A stretch of 25,086 nt of DNA from a virus: positions 1 to 25,086 of the IMG/VR virus record IMGVR_UViG_3300009488_000071. One strand, given 5' to 3'. A model generated the notes under the pieces. It was not told the origin of the DNA. It was given only the letters and a program-made list of their open reading frames with translations, and did no database searches. Below are positions 1 through 6,196 of this stretch, one piece after another. Numbering within the stretch: position 1 is the first letter of the stretch; each line of letters opens with the position of its first letter. The translations under genes and the position numbers were made by a program.

Positions 1-31
1 AAAAAGGTTTTGGCAGATTTGTAGCTATTGT

Positions 32-86
32 TGCCAACGGTCTTGTATAAACGCCTGTTTTAATGGCGTTTTATACCGTGTTAGCA
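32..86 (+). repeat. attC-like imperfect palindrome
   Basis: An imperfect inverted repeat has outer arms TGCCAAC (32-38) and GTTAGCA (80-86) and an inner stem TATAAACGCC / GGCGTTTTATA around a loop of about 9 bases. The arms pair as TGCYAAC/GTTAGCA, and the two sides differ by a few unpaired bases. This is the architecture of integron attC recombination sites (R''-L''-L'-R' with extrahelical bases), although the outer boxes match the classical RYYYAAC/GTTRRRY consensus only in part. Similar palindromes are, from memory, common between genes in Bacteroidota chromosomes. An alternative is an ordinary intergenic repeat or terminator-like hairpin; no integron integrase is visible. Confidence 0.5.
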
Positions 87-146
87 CCCGTTTTTTTGTT
101 TTAGTAGAATTATTTTAAAAATATTTACACTTTTTTACTTAAAAAG

Positions 147-177
147 TTTGCGTGTATAAATATTTATTGTATATTTA
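147..177 (+). promoter_or_regulatory. Bacteroidota-type promoter with internal palindrome
   Basis: TTTG at 147-150 is followed after 19 bases by TATATTTA at 170-177, a one-mismatch version of the Bacteroidota -33 TTTG / -7 TAnnTTTG promoter. Transcription would begin near 184, about 20 bases before the ATG at 204. Between the two boxes lies a perfect 12-base palindrome, ATAAATATTTAT (156-167), well placed to be an operator. ATATTTACACT occurs twice, at 121-131 and 171-181, the second copy overlapping the -7 box; this could be a second protein-binding site. Confidence 0.6.
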
Positions 178-203
178 CACTATCAAATTAAAACAATAAG
201 AAA

Positions 204-383
204 ATGAACAAGCAAGAATTAAAATTAGAAATTGAAAAATTAGCAAAAGAAGAAAATATTACATTTTTAGCTGCCTGTTCAGCAATGCAAGGTGCTGCTG
301 CAAAAATGGGAAGCGAAAAAATGATAGCTATAATTTCAGAACTTAAAGAAGAATCTGATGAATATAAAGCTCTTTTTGCATAA
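204..383 (+). CDS. Small hypothetical protein, 59 aa
   Basis: A 59-residue ORF starting MNKQELKLEIEKL and ending SDEYKALFA. It is Lys/Glu-rich and looks almost wholly alpha-helical: a charged N-terminal helix (about 1-18), a central Ala-rich stretch (about 24-34) and a C-terminal acidic helix. I recognise no domain. It sits about 20 bases behind a credible promoter start, and its stop overlaps the next ATG in a TAATG junction, so the two ORFs are probably translated as a coupled pair. It is visibly more AT-rich than the phage genes to the right. It could be an antitoxin-like or regulatory peptide, or an early phage protein; nothing in the sequence decides this. Confidence 0.6.
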   Translation: MNKQELKLEIEKLAKEENITFLAACSAMQGAAAKMGSEKMIAIISELKEESDEYKALFA

Positions 384-562
384 TGAACCAAAACATAATA
401 ATACTAACAAACGGAGAATCCTACGAAGCGTGGGGTTCTCTTGTTGAGTTGTGCAAAGTAAAAGGATTTAGCTACAATTATTTGAAGCGGTTAAAATTTC
501 CGTTTGAGTACAAAGGATTGAAATTTATTCGTGTTCCGTTTCGGGCTTCAAATGGGTGCTAA
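383..562 (+). CDS. Small hypothetical protein, 59 aa, possible DNA-binding fold
   Basis: A 59-residue ORF whose ATG shares a base with the upstream stop (TAATG). The sequence begins MNQNIIILTNGESYEAWGSL and has a basic, aromatic middle (GFSYNYLKRLKFPFEYKG, about residues 29-46), then a short beta-like tail. The pattern 'SL-x-E/K-LC ... GFSY..LKR.KFPFEYKG' resembles small helix-turn-helix-like phage proteins that I recall from Bacteroidota phages, but this is memory, not a search. The last Cys codon and stop lie inside GGGTGCTAAC (554-563), the reverse complement of 80-89. With the preceding ORF it forms a two-gene unit with its own promoter. Confidence 0.6.
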   Translation: MNQNIIILTNGESYEAWGSLVELCKVKGFSYNYLKRLKFPFEYKGLKFIRVPFRASNGC

Positions 563-600
563 CGTAAGGCTAAACGCAATTAAACGATTTAGCAAACAAC
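554..600 (+). repeat. Partial attC-like site and hairpin
   Basis: GGGTGCTAAC (554-563) is the exact 10-base reverse complement of GTTAGCACCC (80-89). It is followed by an internal hairpin: GCTAAACG (569-576), an 8-base loop, then CGATTTAGC (585-593), with one bulged base. This copies the left side and inner stem of the attC-like element at 32-86. The expected right-hand GTTxxxx box is absent; the sequence there reads AACATTG. I read this as an attC-like site missing its right half. A simple hairpin after the stop codon is the alternative; there is no T tract to make it a convincing terminator. Confidence 0.4.
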
Positions 601-616
601 ATTGCCCCGTGGTAAA

Positions 617-808
617 ATGAAACAAATCAACCTCAATAGCGGAAACGAAGAAACAGTAATACCGGATAAGACATTATTACGCGCTACTGCCTTCTTTGTG
701 TTGGACAAGAACATACTACTAGCAAAAGAAAACCTAACAGTACAGTTCGGCCACTTCAATGGTTACGAAAAGCCATTAAAGCCGCTTATTGTGTTTGAAA
801 TGAACTGA
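617..808 (+). CDS. Small hypothetical protein, 63 aa
   Basis: The chosen ATG gives 63 residues starting MKQINLNSGNEETV and ending PLIVFEMN. A TTG codon at 602 could add five residues but is less likely. The protein has a polar N-terminus, then a stretch with hydrophobic beta-like segments (LRATAFFVL, about residues 20-28). I recognise no family. No promoter is obvious directly upstream. The gene lies between the cassette-like left end and the small terminase, a place where phages often carry small accessory genes. It is plausible but modestly supported as coding. Confidence 0.45.
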   Translation: MKQINLNSGNEETVIPDKTLLRATAFFVLDKNILLAKENLTVQFGHFNGYEKPLKPLIVFEMN

Positions 809-829
809 TAACTTGCACGTTTGAAGAAT

Positions 830-839
830 TTTACGTAAA
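830..839. promoter_or_regulatory. Palindrome in the leader of the small terminase gene
   Basis: TTTACGTAAA is a perfect 10-base palindrome centred 30 bases upstream of the terminase start codon. TTTG at 820-823 and a weak -7-like CTTATTTG at 848-855 flank it, but their 24-base spacing is longer than usual, so a promoter here is only possible. The palindrome may be an operator. Confidence 0.3.
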
Positions 840-864
840 TTAATGTGCTTATTTGTGAAGAGAG

Positions 865-1344
865 ATGGAAGAGAAGAAAGTAAGCGAGAAGACGATAGCC
901 AAACACAAACGAGTGATTGATGTGTGGTTATCCAATGGAGAGAACGGCACCCAGGCGTACATGGAAATTTATCCGAATTCAGAATATGAATCTGCTGACA
1001 AGTCATTCAGAAGACTGACCGAAAATGCCCGAATACAAGAATACATTGCAGAAAAGCGAAAAGAACTATCCGAAAAGACTGAAATAACAAGGGAGTCCTT
1101 AATTAATGACTTGGAAAGAGCTAAGGAGATGAGTTTAGTCCCAAACAACAGCGGCCAACCCAATACTCAAGCATACATAAAGGCCGTAGAAGCTCAGGCA
1201 AAGATGTTAGGACTCAATGAGCCGGATAAACTAGATGTCACTACTGGTGGCGATCCGATAAAGCCGCCTCCCCTTCGATTTGTTGAGAGTAGTCAAAAAG
1301 GTGCCCAAGAGTCGAACGAGTCCAACGAGAAAGTCCAGAAGTAG
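865..1344 (+). CDS. terS: Terminase small subunit
   Basis: A 159-residue protein with the layout of the Terminase_2 family. The N-terminal helical DNA-recognition domain carries the NGTQAYMEIYP segment (about residues 27-37), which corresponds to the 'NgtqAAirAGY' signature, and then 'SFRRLTENARIQEYI'. A central oligomerisation helix follows (about 60-115), with a polar, disordered Lys/Glu/Ser-rich tail. The small subunit binds phage DNA at the packaging initiation site and hands it to the large subunit. The gene is on the + strand and its last 104 bases are antisense to the end of the large terminase gene, so the usual terS-terL operon is broken by inversion. The start ATG follows GAGAG but has no clear Shine-Dalgarno site. 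Confidence 0.85.
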   Translation: MEEKKVSEKTIAKHKRVIDVWLSNGENGTQAYMEIYPNSEYESADKSFRRLTENARIQEYIAEKRKELSEKTEITRESLINDLERAKEMSLVPNNSGQPNTQAYIKAVEAQAKMLGLNEPDKLDVTTGGDPIKPPPLRFVESSQKGAQESNESNEKVQK

Positions 1345-2557
1345 CGTCAATAGCATCCTTAACCACACTCTTGTTAAGTGAATCGTCTTTCATGTAATGG
1401 GTTAAGTGCTTGATAAATTTCCCGTAAGGACTATTTGGATCATACTGTCTTTTGAATCTAAAATGGCGAAGAACAAAACCGGCCTCCATAATTATTCTGG
1501 TATGTTTGTTAGACTTCGAAACGATGGTCATAATAGAGGCTTCATGATCTTCTTCCCTTAAGCGTCTAGCGTAACCATATCCTTGGTTATTACTTTCCAC
1601 TCGAACGTATTGAATGCCGAACCTGTTTATCATATCCACAACCATAGGCATGGTAACGTCCTCTTCTTCTTGTGAGTAAACAACATCAGTGATAAACACC
1701 TCTTTACCAATTATCTGACCAACAGGCATACACAGGTAGTCATTCCCTTGGTCAGCTATATCAATGTAAGAAGCTACACCTTCGACCTTTTTGGGGTCAA
1801 AGTCTTCTTCATCAAACCAATTAAGCTGCCTTTTAGGGTAAACAACCCCTTCAGGATTCTCTAACCATCCTCCTAAGATGATGTGCCGGTATTTCTCCGG
1901 GTCTTCAATCTTCATTCGTTCATATTCCTTCAAGATGTTATCCGGAATAACTGAAGGGTCTACATCTAAATAGGAGGTATGTATGTAAAGGATATTATCA
2001 ACTATTCCGTTGTGACCTTCTGGAACACCACGCTTCTCGAATAACTCCTGAAATATCCAATGCTCCTTAGATGCTGGGTTAAGTATTAGAACACATAGAT
2101 TTCGTTTCTCATTAGAACAAATGGAGAAGTATACACGCTCAAATGTTTCGTAGTCGGGTATCTCCTCTGCTTCATCTACGATAAGGCAATTAAAGCCGGA
2201 AAGGGACTTTAGGTTAGCTGTTTGATTACTAGCTCCTGTCTTCATTCCCTTAAAAGAAACCAAACCTTCACCAACCAATGACTCTACCCTGTTACGTGTG
2301 ATTTTAGCGCAATGGTCGTACCCCAATAAATCTAATTTACTTTTGAACTCAGGAATAATAGAGTCCTGTGTGGATACGTTCGTGAATCTTGTATAAAGTG
2401 TTCTCCAATCGTACTGAATAAATGCCTCAGCACTAAACATTCCAACTCCCCAAGATTTCCCACTGAATCGGCCACCAGTAACAATGGCAATATCAACCTC
2501 TTCTGATTCGTTGTGAAGTAGTTTGAATAATGGCAGATATTTACTTGAAATATCCAT
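1241..2557 (-). CDS. terL: Terminase large subunit (ATPase/nuclease)
   Basis: A 438-residue packaging motor protein. The N-terminal ATPase has a Walker A GGRFSGKS at residues 28-35, a Walker B CLIVDEAEEI at 124-133 (Asp128, Glu129) and a coupling-motif-like LNPAS at 159-163. The C-terminal RNase H-like nuclease begins near residue 258, with ASYIDIADQGNDY supplying acidic candidates Asp266 and Asp269; a further acidic KDAID lies near residue 400. Length and motif order fit PBSX/Terminase_3-type large subunits. It cleaves concatemeric DNA and pumps it through the portal. It is the downstream gene of a two-gene minus-strand operon, starting 6 bases after the portal stop, and its 3' end overlaps the small terminase gene tail to tail. 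Confidence 0.93.
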   Translation of the reverse strand: MDISSKYLPLFKLLHNESEEVDIAIVTGGRFSGKSWGVGMFSAEAFIQYDWRTLYTRFTNVSTQDSIIPEFKSKLDLLGYDHCAKITRNRVESLVGEGLVSFKGMKTGASNQTANLKSLSGFNCLIVDEAEEIPDYETFERVYFSICSNEKRNLCVLILNPASKEHWIFQELFEKRGVPEGHNGIVDNILYIHTSYLDVDPSVIPDNILKEYERMKIEDPEKYRHIILGGWLENPEGVVYPKRQLNWFDEEDFDPKKVEGVASYIDIADQGNDYLCMPVGQIIGKEVFITDVVYSQEEEDVTMPMVVDMINRFGIQYVRVESNNQGYGYARRLREEDHEASIMTIVSKSNKHTRIIMEAGFVLRHFRFKRQYDPNSPYGKFIKHLTHYMKDDSLNKSVVKDAIDATSGLSRWTRSTLGHLFDYSQQIEGEAALSDRHQ

Positions 2558-2563
2558 ACATGA

Positions 2564-3781
2564 CTACCCTGGTAATGTGCCTAATGCTTCAGCAATAGCG
2601 TTTGACTGCTCTTCCAATGATTGCGCTCCTGCCGATCCTAGTTGATTAATCGACCTTGAAGCGTTAAGAAGTACCTCTGATTGCTCCTTCTTGTTCTTCT
2701 GTAGTATCGCTAAGTGGTCATAACTCAACCTTAGCCTTCTGTTCTGTTGATCTAATCCAAGGAAGGTTGTCAGCCCTTGGGCTAAATCTTCTCCTTCGGG
2801 AATAATGGTGTCGTTGTATGCCATAATTAACCCCTGTTTCAGATTTTCGAAGGTGGTGCCCTTGGCTCTTGGTGATATGTTGATGTTTAACCCAAGCATA
2901 TCCAGAAAATCAATGTACCCAGACTCAACCTCTTCAAACAGTCTCAATTCGTCAACAGGGATAGAGAGCTTAATAAAACCAACCTCGCCCTCATTCATCA
3001 TTATAGGAACCTGGCCTTCCTTTGTCCCAAAGTCTTTTACATACTGTTTCGATATGTTTTTCTGTTCTGTATTGCTAAACGGCAATCCCCCATCACCATC
3101 TTTACTTTTTCCAAACAAAACCCCATGAGCTCCACGCTGATTAATCAGTACATTCCTGGACCTATAAGCACCATCAACATTTGACAATGGGTATCTCAGA
3201 GCTTTAGTAATCGATTCCCCAAGTATTGGGTTGTCCAGATCACAATCAGCAAGGAGTAGCACGTCCTTAGTTTCGAATACCCTTGTTTGATTGTTTCCTT
3301 GAGGCAACTTGTATCCAAGGATTATATCTTCAATATTGGTCTGATCATAAAGTTTTCCAGATAGCGTAACCTGAATATCACCTGCCGGGAGATTTGAAAG
3401 AGTTACTGGAAGCTGATTAGATATAAGGCCCCGATTAGCGTATATGAATGAATTAGCGTAAACGTAGTATTGTTTTCTATTCTGTTTCAACCATTGTTTC
3501 CCTGTCTGAACAGGGTTGGGATTATTTAGAAGTGCCACAGCATCTCTTGCCCTTTGGTCATCTTGAAGTTCACCATCCAAATCTTCAACAACCCATTTTC
3601 CTGTGGCTGCCATTGAAGCCTTTCTGGTTACCGCTGTCTTGAATGGCGGTATGGTGTCATACATTAATCTTGAGTTGTTGGTATCAATCCACTGTTCTGT
3701 TTTTTGCCCGAGTAGATAAGAGAAACTTTGAGCGAACGGATTTAGGCTACGTCTGCCGAATAGAGTTGACCATATTCCCAT
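2564..3781 (-). CDS. Portal protein, HK97 family
   Basis: The start chosen is MGIWSTLFGRR (405 residues), typical of HK97-type portals, which often open with a short hydrophobic helix and a basic patch. The frame stays open 23 codons further up to 3850, but that stretch would begin at or before the predicted transcription start from the -7 box at 3840-3847, so the longer form is rejected. Recognisable features include the IPPFKTAVTRKA segment, the LLNNPNPVQTGKQW motif (about residues 85-98), and the central ILGYKLP and VLLLADCDLDNPILGES strands. A C-terminal helical region and a Gln/Ser-rich tail follow. The dodecameric portal forms the DNA channel at one capsid vertex. It is transcribed leftward, opposite to the protease and capsid genes. 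Confidence 0.9.
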   Translation of the reverse strand: MGIWSTLFGRRSLNPFAQSFSYLLGQKTEQWIDTNNSRLMYDTIPPFKTAVTRKASMAATGKWVVEDLDGELQDDQRARDAVALLNNPNPVQTGKQWLKQNRKQYYVYANSFIYANRGLISNQLPVTLSNLPAGDIQVTLSGKLYDQTNIEDIILGYKLPQGNNQTRVFETKDVLLLADCDLDNPILGESITKALRYPLSNVDGAYRSRNVLINQRGAHGVLFGKSKDGDGGLPFSNTEQKNISKQYVKDFGTKEGQVPIMMNEGEVGFIKLSIPVDELRLFEEVESGYIDFLDMLGLNINISPRAKGTTFENLKQGLIMAYNDTIIPEGEDLAQGLTTFLGLDQQNRRLRLSYDHLAILQKNKKEQSEVLLNASRSINQLGSAGAQSLEEQSNAIAEALGTLPG

Positions 3782-3839
3782 GGTAGAATAAAATTTGGTT
3801 TTGGTTACAGTTTGCCAAATAAATGGCAGGTTACATTCA

Positions 3840-3847
3840 CAAAGATA
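3840..3847 (-). promoter_or_regulatory. -7 box of leftward promoter for portal and large terminase
   Basis: On the minus strand this reads TATCTTTG, a perfect match to the Bacteroidota -7 consensus TAnnTTTG. Transcription would begin near 3833, leaving a leader of about 50 bases before the portal ATG at 3781. TTTG lies 9 bases upstream of the box, too close for a standard -33; no correctly spaced -33 TTTG is present. Confidence 0.55.
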
Positions 3848-3889
3848 CAATTTTTACAAAATAAAATTCTGATTTTGATTGATTTGCAA

Positions 3890-3908
3890 AATATTATTTC
3901 GTAATATT
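3890..3908. promoter_or_regulatory. Inverted repeat in divergent control region, overlapping a possible rightward -7 box
   Basis: AATATTA (3890-3896), a 5-base spacer TTTCG, and TAATATT (3902-3908) form a perfect 7-base inverted repeat. Its right arm overlaps TAATATTG (3902-3909), a near match to the Bacteroidota -7 box for rightward transcription, which would start near 3916, just before the ATG at 3934. TTTG at 3883-3886 is 15 bases upstream, shorter than usual. The arrangement is what an operator controlling the structural operon would look like, but no binding protein is known. Confidence 0.4.
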
Positions 3909-3933
3909 GCAGAAAGCCAAAGATTGTTTTGAC

Positions 3934-4107
3934 ATGAAAAAAGAAAGAAAAGTCAATCTGGAGGCACTTAGGAAGTCCATTGAGACTAAACGGGTCGTGA
4001 TCAAGGAGAGTGAGATTGTGACAAAGGATGAACGACCACCTAAGAAACTTAATAGAGAGGAAAGCCGACCACATTCGGATCAAGAAAGCTGCGATCAAAC
4101 ATGCTGA
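3934..4107 (+). CDS. Small charged protein overlapping the protease start
   Basis: A 57-residue ORF starting MKKERKVNLEALRKS and ending SCDQTC, very rich in Lys, Arg and Glu. It has no recognisable domain and could be a short helix followed by a disordered tail. It follows the possible rightward promoter by about 18 bases and overlaps the first 80 bases of the prohead protease gene in another frame. It may be a real leader gene that couples translation to the protease, or a spurious ORF whose transcript is just the protease leader. In-frame stops directly upstream of the protease ATG show that the two are not one protein in a single frame. Confidence 0.45.
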   Translation: MKKERKVNLEALRKSIETKRVVIKESEIVTKDERPPKKLNREESRPHSDQESCDQTC

Positions 4108-4828
4108 TGCGGTAGTTCTATCTGGTTCTAATGAGTTCGCAAGCAAGGCACTTCAAACTGATTTTGAAGATGACCTGTCTTTGGGTAAAATTACCCGGAC
4201 CGTTGTAGCGAATACGTATAACTGGCTAGACTCTCATGACGATGTTCACATTAAAGGACTCTTTTCCAAGTCCATTAAAGAACGTCAGTCAGAAATTTTA
4301 CACCTCCATGATCACGTTCACCAACTAACCGCTCAGGTTGGCCGCCCGCTGAAAGTCTATGAACAGGCTATTCAGTGGGCTGACCTGGGGGTTAATCTTA
4401 AAGGTGAGACTCAAGCACTTCTGTCTGATACAGAGATTCTACAGGATTACAACAAGATGATTTTCGATCAGTACCTAAATGGATTGATCAAACAGCACAG
4501 CGTAGGCATGCAGTACGTCAAACTTGACCTAGCTGTAAATGATGCTGAAGCGAAGGAGGAATTCAAGATTTGGAATGACCACATTAATGATATTGGTAAT
4601 CGTGACAAGGCTGAGGAACAAGGCTTTTTCTGGGCGATCAAAGAAGCGAAATTAATTGAATTCAGCGCAGTCATTCGAGGTTCAAACGAACTAACACCAA
4701 CCATCCAAAATACACCTAAAAGCATTGAGCCGCCAATTACCGGCACTCTAACCCCGGAGCCGCAGGAGCACTCCGACCATATGAAGGAGTTCTACCTAAC
4801 TCTATTAACCAACCAAAACCAAAGCTAA
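4028..4828 (+). CDS. Prohead protease, HK97 family (peptidase U35)
   Basis: A 266-residue protein with the core of HK97-type prohead proteases. A His-rich segment LHLHDHVHQL (residues 91-100) supplies the catalytic His, and KQHSVGMQYVK (155-165) supplies the nucleophile Ser158 in the family's SxG context. A later FSAVIRGSNELTP segment matches the conserved 'vSlVl.ganp' strand. It cleaves the capsid N-terminal scaffold domain during prohead maturation. The first roughly 60 residues precede the usual protease core, and the tail after about residue 220 is Pro/Thr/Gln-rich and probably disordered. It starts at the first ATG after an in-frame TGA at 4019. It lies 6 bases upstream of the capsid gene, the classic order. 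Confidence 0.85.
   Translation: MNDHLRNLIERKADHIRIKKAAIKHADAVVLSGSNEFASKALQTDFEDDLSLGKITRTVVANTYNWLDSHDDVHIKGLFSKSIKERQSEILHLHDHVHQLTAQVGRPLKVYEQAIQWADLGVNLKGETQALLSDTEILQDYNKMIFDQYLNGLIKQHSVGMQYVKLDLAVNDAEAKEEFKIWNDHINDIGNRDKAEEQGFFWAIKEAKLIEFSAVIRGSNELTPTIQNTPKSIEPPITGTLTPEPQEHSDHMKEFYLTLLTNQNQS
4811..4827 (+). repeat. Capsid-flanking repeat, left copy
   Basis: AACCAAAACCAAAGCTA matches the right copy at 6141-6157 at 16 of 17 positions. This copy forms the last codons of the protease gene and ends 7 bases before the capsid ATG. Confidence 0.6.
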
Positions 4829-4834
4829 TTTAAA

Positions 4835-6130
4835 ATGAAACCGTGGAAAGATGAGGCCGGTAACTTCAAGAAGTTGACCGGTGAAGAAATGAAAGATTTC
4901 AGTGCTGTCGAGTTGGCAGACTATCACACAGAAAAAACAGAGGCCGCAATTGAGTCTCTTAAAGGCCATTACGATGGTCAAATTGAGGAGCTTAAAAACA
5001 ATGCTCCTGATTCAGAAGAAATTAAAACATTAAAAGCCGAGTTAGATGCAGCTATAAAGGATTTGAATCTTCATTCAATCCAAATCAAGGCAGCCTTAGA
5101 AGAAGCAAAAGGAGAAACCGAAAAACCAGACACTCTAAAGGAGTTGTTTGAGTCCAAGCGTGAAGCTATCGCAAAACGAAAAGGAACAGTTTCCATGGAG
5201 ATTGCGTTGAAAGCGACACAAGGATATGGAGATATTACACTTGGAGAAGACTTCGCGCAAATGCGTCAGTCTATTACGGACATCCCGGTTCGGATGCCAA
5301 GATTCAGGAGTTTGTTCCCTGTTACTCCGTTGAGTACAGAGTTTTACAAGTATCCAGAACAAGAAACCGTTGTTCGTGATGCTCAAAATGTTGCAATCTG
5401 CTCACCAGTAACATCGAACACAAAAGAAACCATCATCGTTCGCACCATTTCAACAGTGGTTGTGAAAGATATGATCGAGTTCTGTATCGATTTTGTGGAA
5501 GACTATCCGTTCATGCGATCAAGAATTGATCGTTTACTCAACGAGTCTCTTGCGCTTCGAATTGATCAACAAGTTCTTCTTGGAACTGGAACGGGTAACG
5601 AAATGTTCTCTATTGACTCGTACTCGTCTGAGTTTAGTGCTGTAAATCCAGTTGCAGACGTTTCGGCTTGCATTCAAGCTGCTAACTACATCGACTTGAT
5701 TGCTGCTATGCAGACTCAGATTATTGAGCTTGGACAGCAGAATTCCTATGATCCAAACACTGTTATTCTAAATAAAGTGGATTGGTTCAAGTTTGTTGAG
5801 TCGTTAAAAGACCTTGATAACAACTACTTAGACACAAGGGTAGCACGAGATGTTAATGGCAATCCAACTGTTAACGGAATGCAAGTCGTTTGGTCTCCAT
5901 TAGTACCTCAAAACACTTTGTATGTACTTGACTCGATGAAAGGAGAGATGCTTGATCGAAGACAAGTAACAATCGACATGGCATTTGAGAACAGAGACAA
6001 CTTCGAAAGTGAATTAGTAACAATGAAAGGAAGAGCTAGACTTAACCTATTAGTTGATGTTAACAACCAAAACGCTTTCATGAAGTGTTCTGATGTTGCA
6101 ACTGCAATCACTGCTATTACTAAGCCGTAA
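4835..6130 (+). CDS. Major capsid protein, HK97 fold
   Basis: A 431-residue capsid subunit of the Phage_capsid family. Residues about 25-115 form a Glu/Lys/Ala-rich coiled coil, the delta or scaffold domain, which is expected to be cleaved off by the upstream protease. The HK97-like core follows: the N-arm and E-loop region (about 120-190), the spine helix with FCIDFVEDYPFMRSRIDRLLNESLALRIDQQVLLGTG (about 210-250), the A-domain, and the P-domain end with the strand-rich VARDVNGNPTVNGMQVVWSP and VNNQNAFMKC. It is preceded by an A-rich leader (TTTAAAATG) rather than a Shine-Dalgarno site, as usual for strongly expressed Bacteroidota genes. An intrinsic terminator lies 21 bases downstream, in keeping with high expression of this gene. 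Confidence 0.92.
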   Translation: MKPWKDEAGNFKKLTGEEMKDFSAVELADYHTEKTEAAIESLKGHYDGQIEELKNNAPDSEEIKTLKAELDAAIKDLNLHSIQIKAALEEAKGETEKPDTLKELFESKREAIAKRKGTVSMEIALKATQGYGDITLGEDFAQMRQSITDIPVRMPRFRSLFPVTPLSTEFYKYPEQETVVRDAQNVAICSPVTSNTKETIIVRTISTVVVKDMIEFCIDFVEDYPFMRSRIDRLLNESLALRIDQQVLLGTGTGNEMFSIDSYSSEFSAVNPVADVSACIQAANYIDLIAAMQTQIIELGQQNSYDPNTVILNKVDWFKFVESLKDLDNNYLDTRVARDVNGNPTVNGMQVVWSPLVPQNTLYVLDSMKGEMLDRRQVTIDMAFENRDNFESELVTMKGRARLNLLVDVNNQNAFMKCSDVATAITAITKP

Positions 6131-6140
6131 CCTTCAACCT

Positions 6141-6157
6141 AACCAAAACCTAAGCTA
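6141..6157 (+). repeat. Capsid-flanking repeat, right copy
   Basis: AACCAAAACCTAAGCTA is the second copy of the repeat found at 4811-4827 (one mismatch). Its last six bases form the left foot of the terminator stem. The core AACCAAAACC recurs at 23382-23391. Confidence 0.6.
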
Positions 6158-6182
6158 GGCCCCACTAGGGGCTTGGCTTTTT
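6152..6182 (+). terminator. Intrinsic terminator after the capsid gene
   Basis: A 12-base-pair stem, AAGCTAGGCCCC (6152-6163) against GGGGCTTGGCTT (6168-6179), closes on the 4-base loop ACTA and contains two G-U wobbles. A run of T residues (6178-6182) follows. This is the strongest terminator in the window. It probably limits read-through from capsid into the connector genes, giving capsid mRNA in excess. Confidence 0.88.
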
Positions 6183-6196
6183 AAACCATTCAAACA

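Noticed and set aside
602-616. TTG start for the 63-residue ORF
   Set aside because: An ATG follows five codons later, and the TTG lies next to the hairpin region.
2805-3128. Plus-strand 107-codon ORF inside the portal gene
   Set aside because: It is wholly antisense to a well-supported portal gene and its composition looks like a frame shadow.
3782-3850. Upstream extension of the portal frame by 23 codons
   Set aside because: It would begin at or before the predicted transcription start from the -7 box at 3840-3847, and MGIWSTLFGRR is a normal portal N-terminus.
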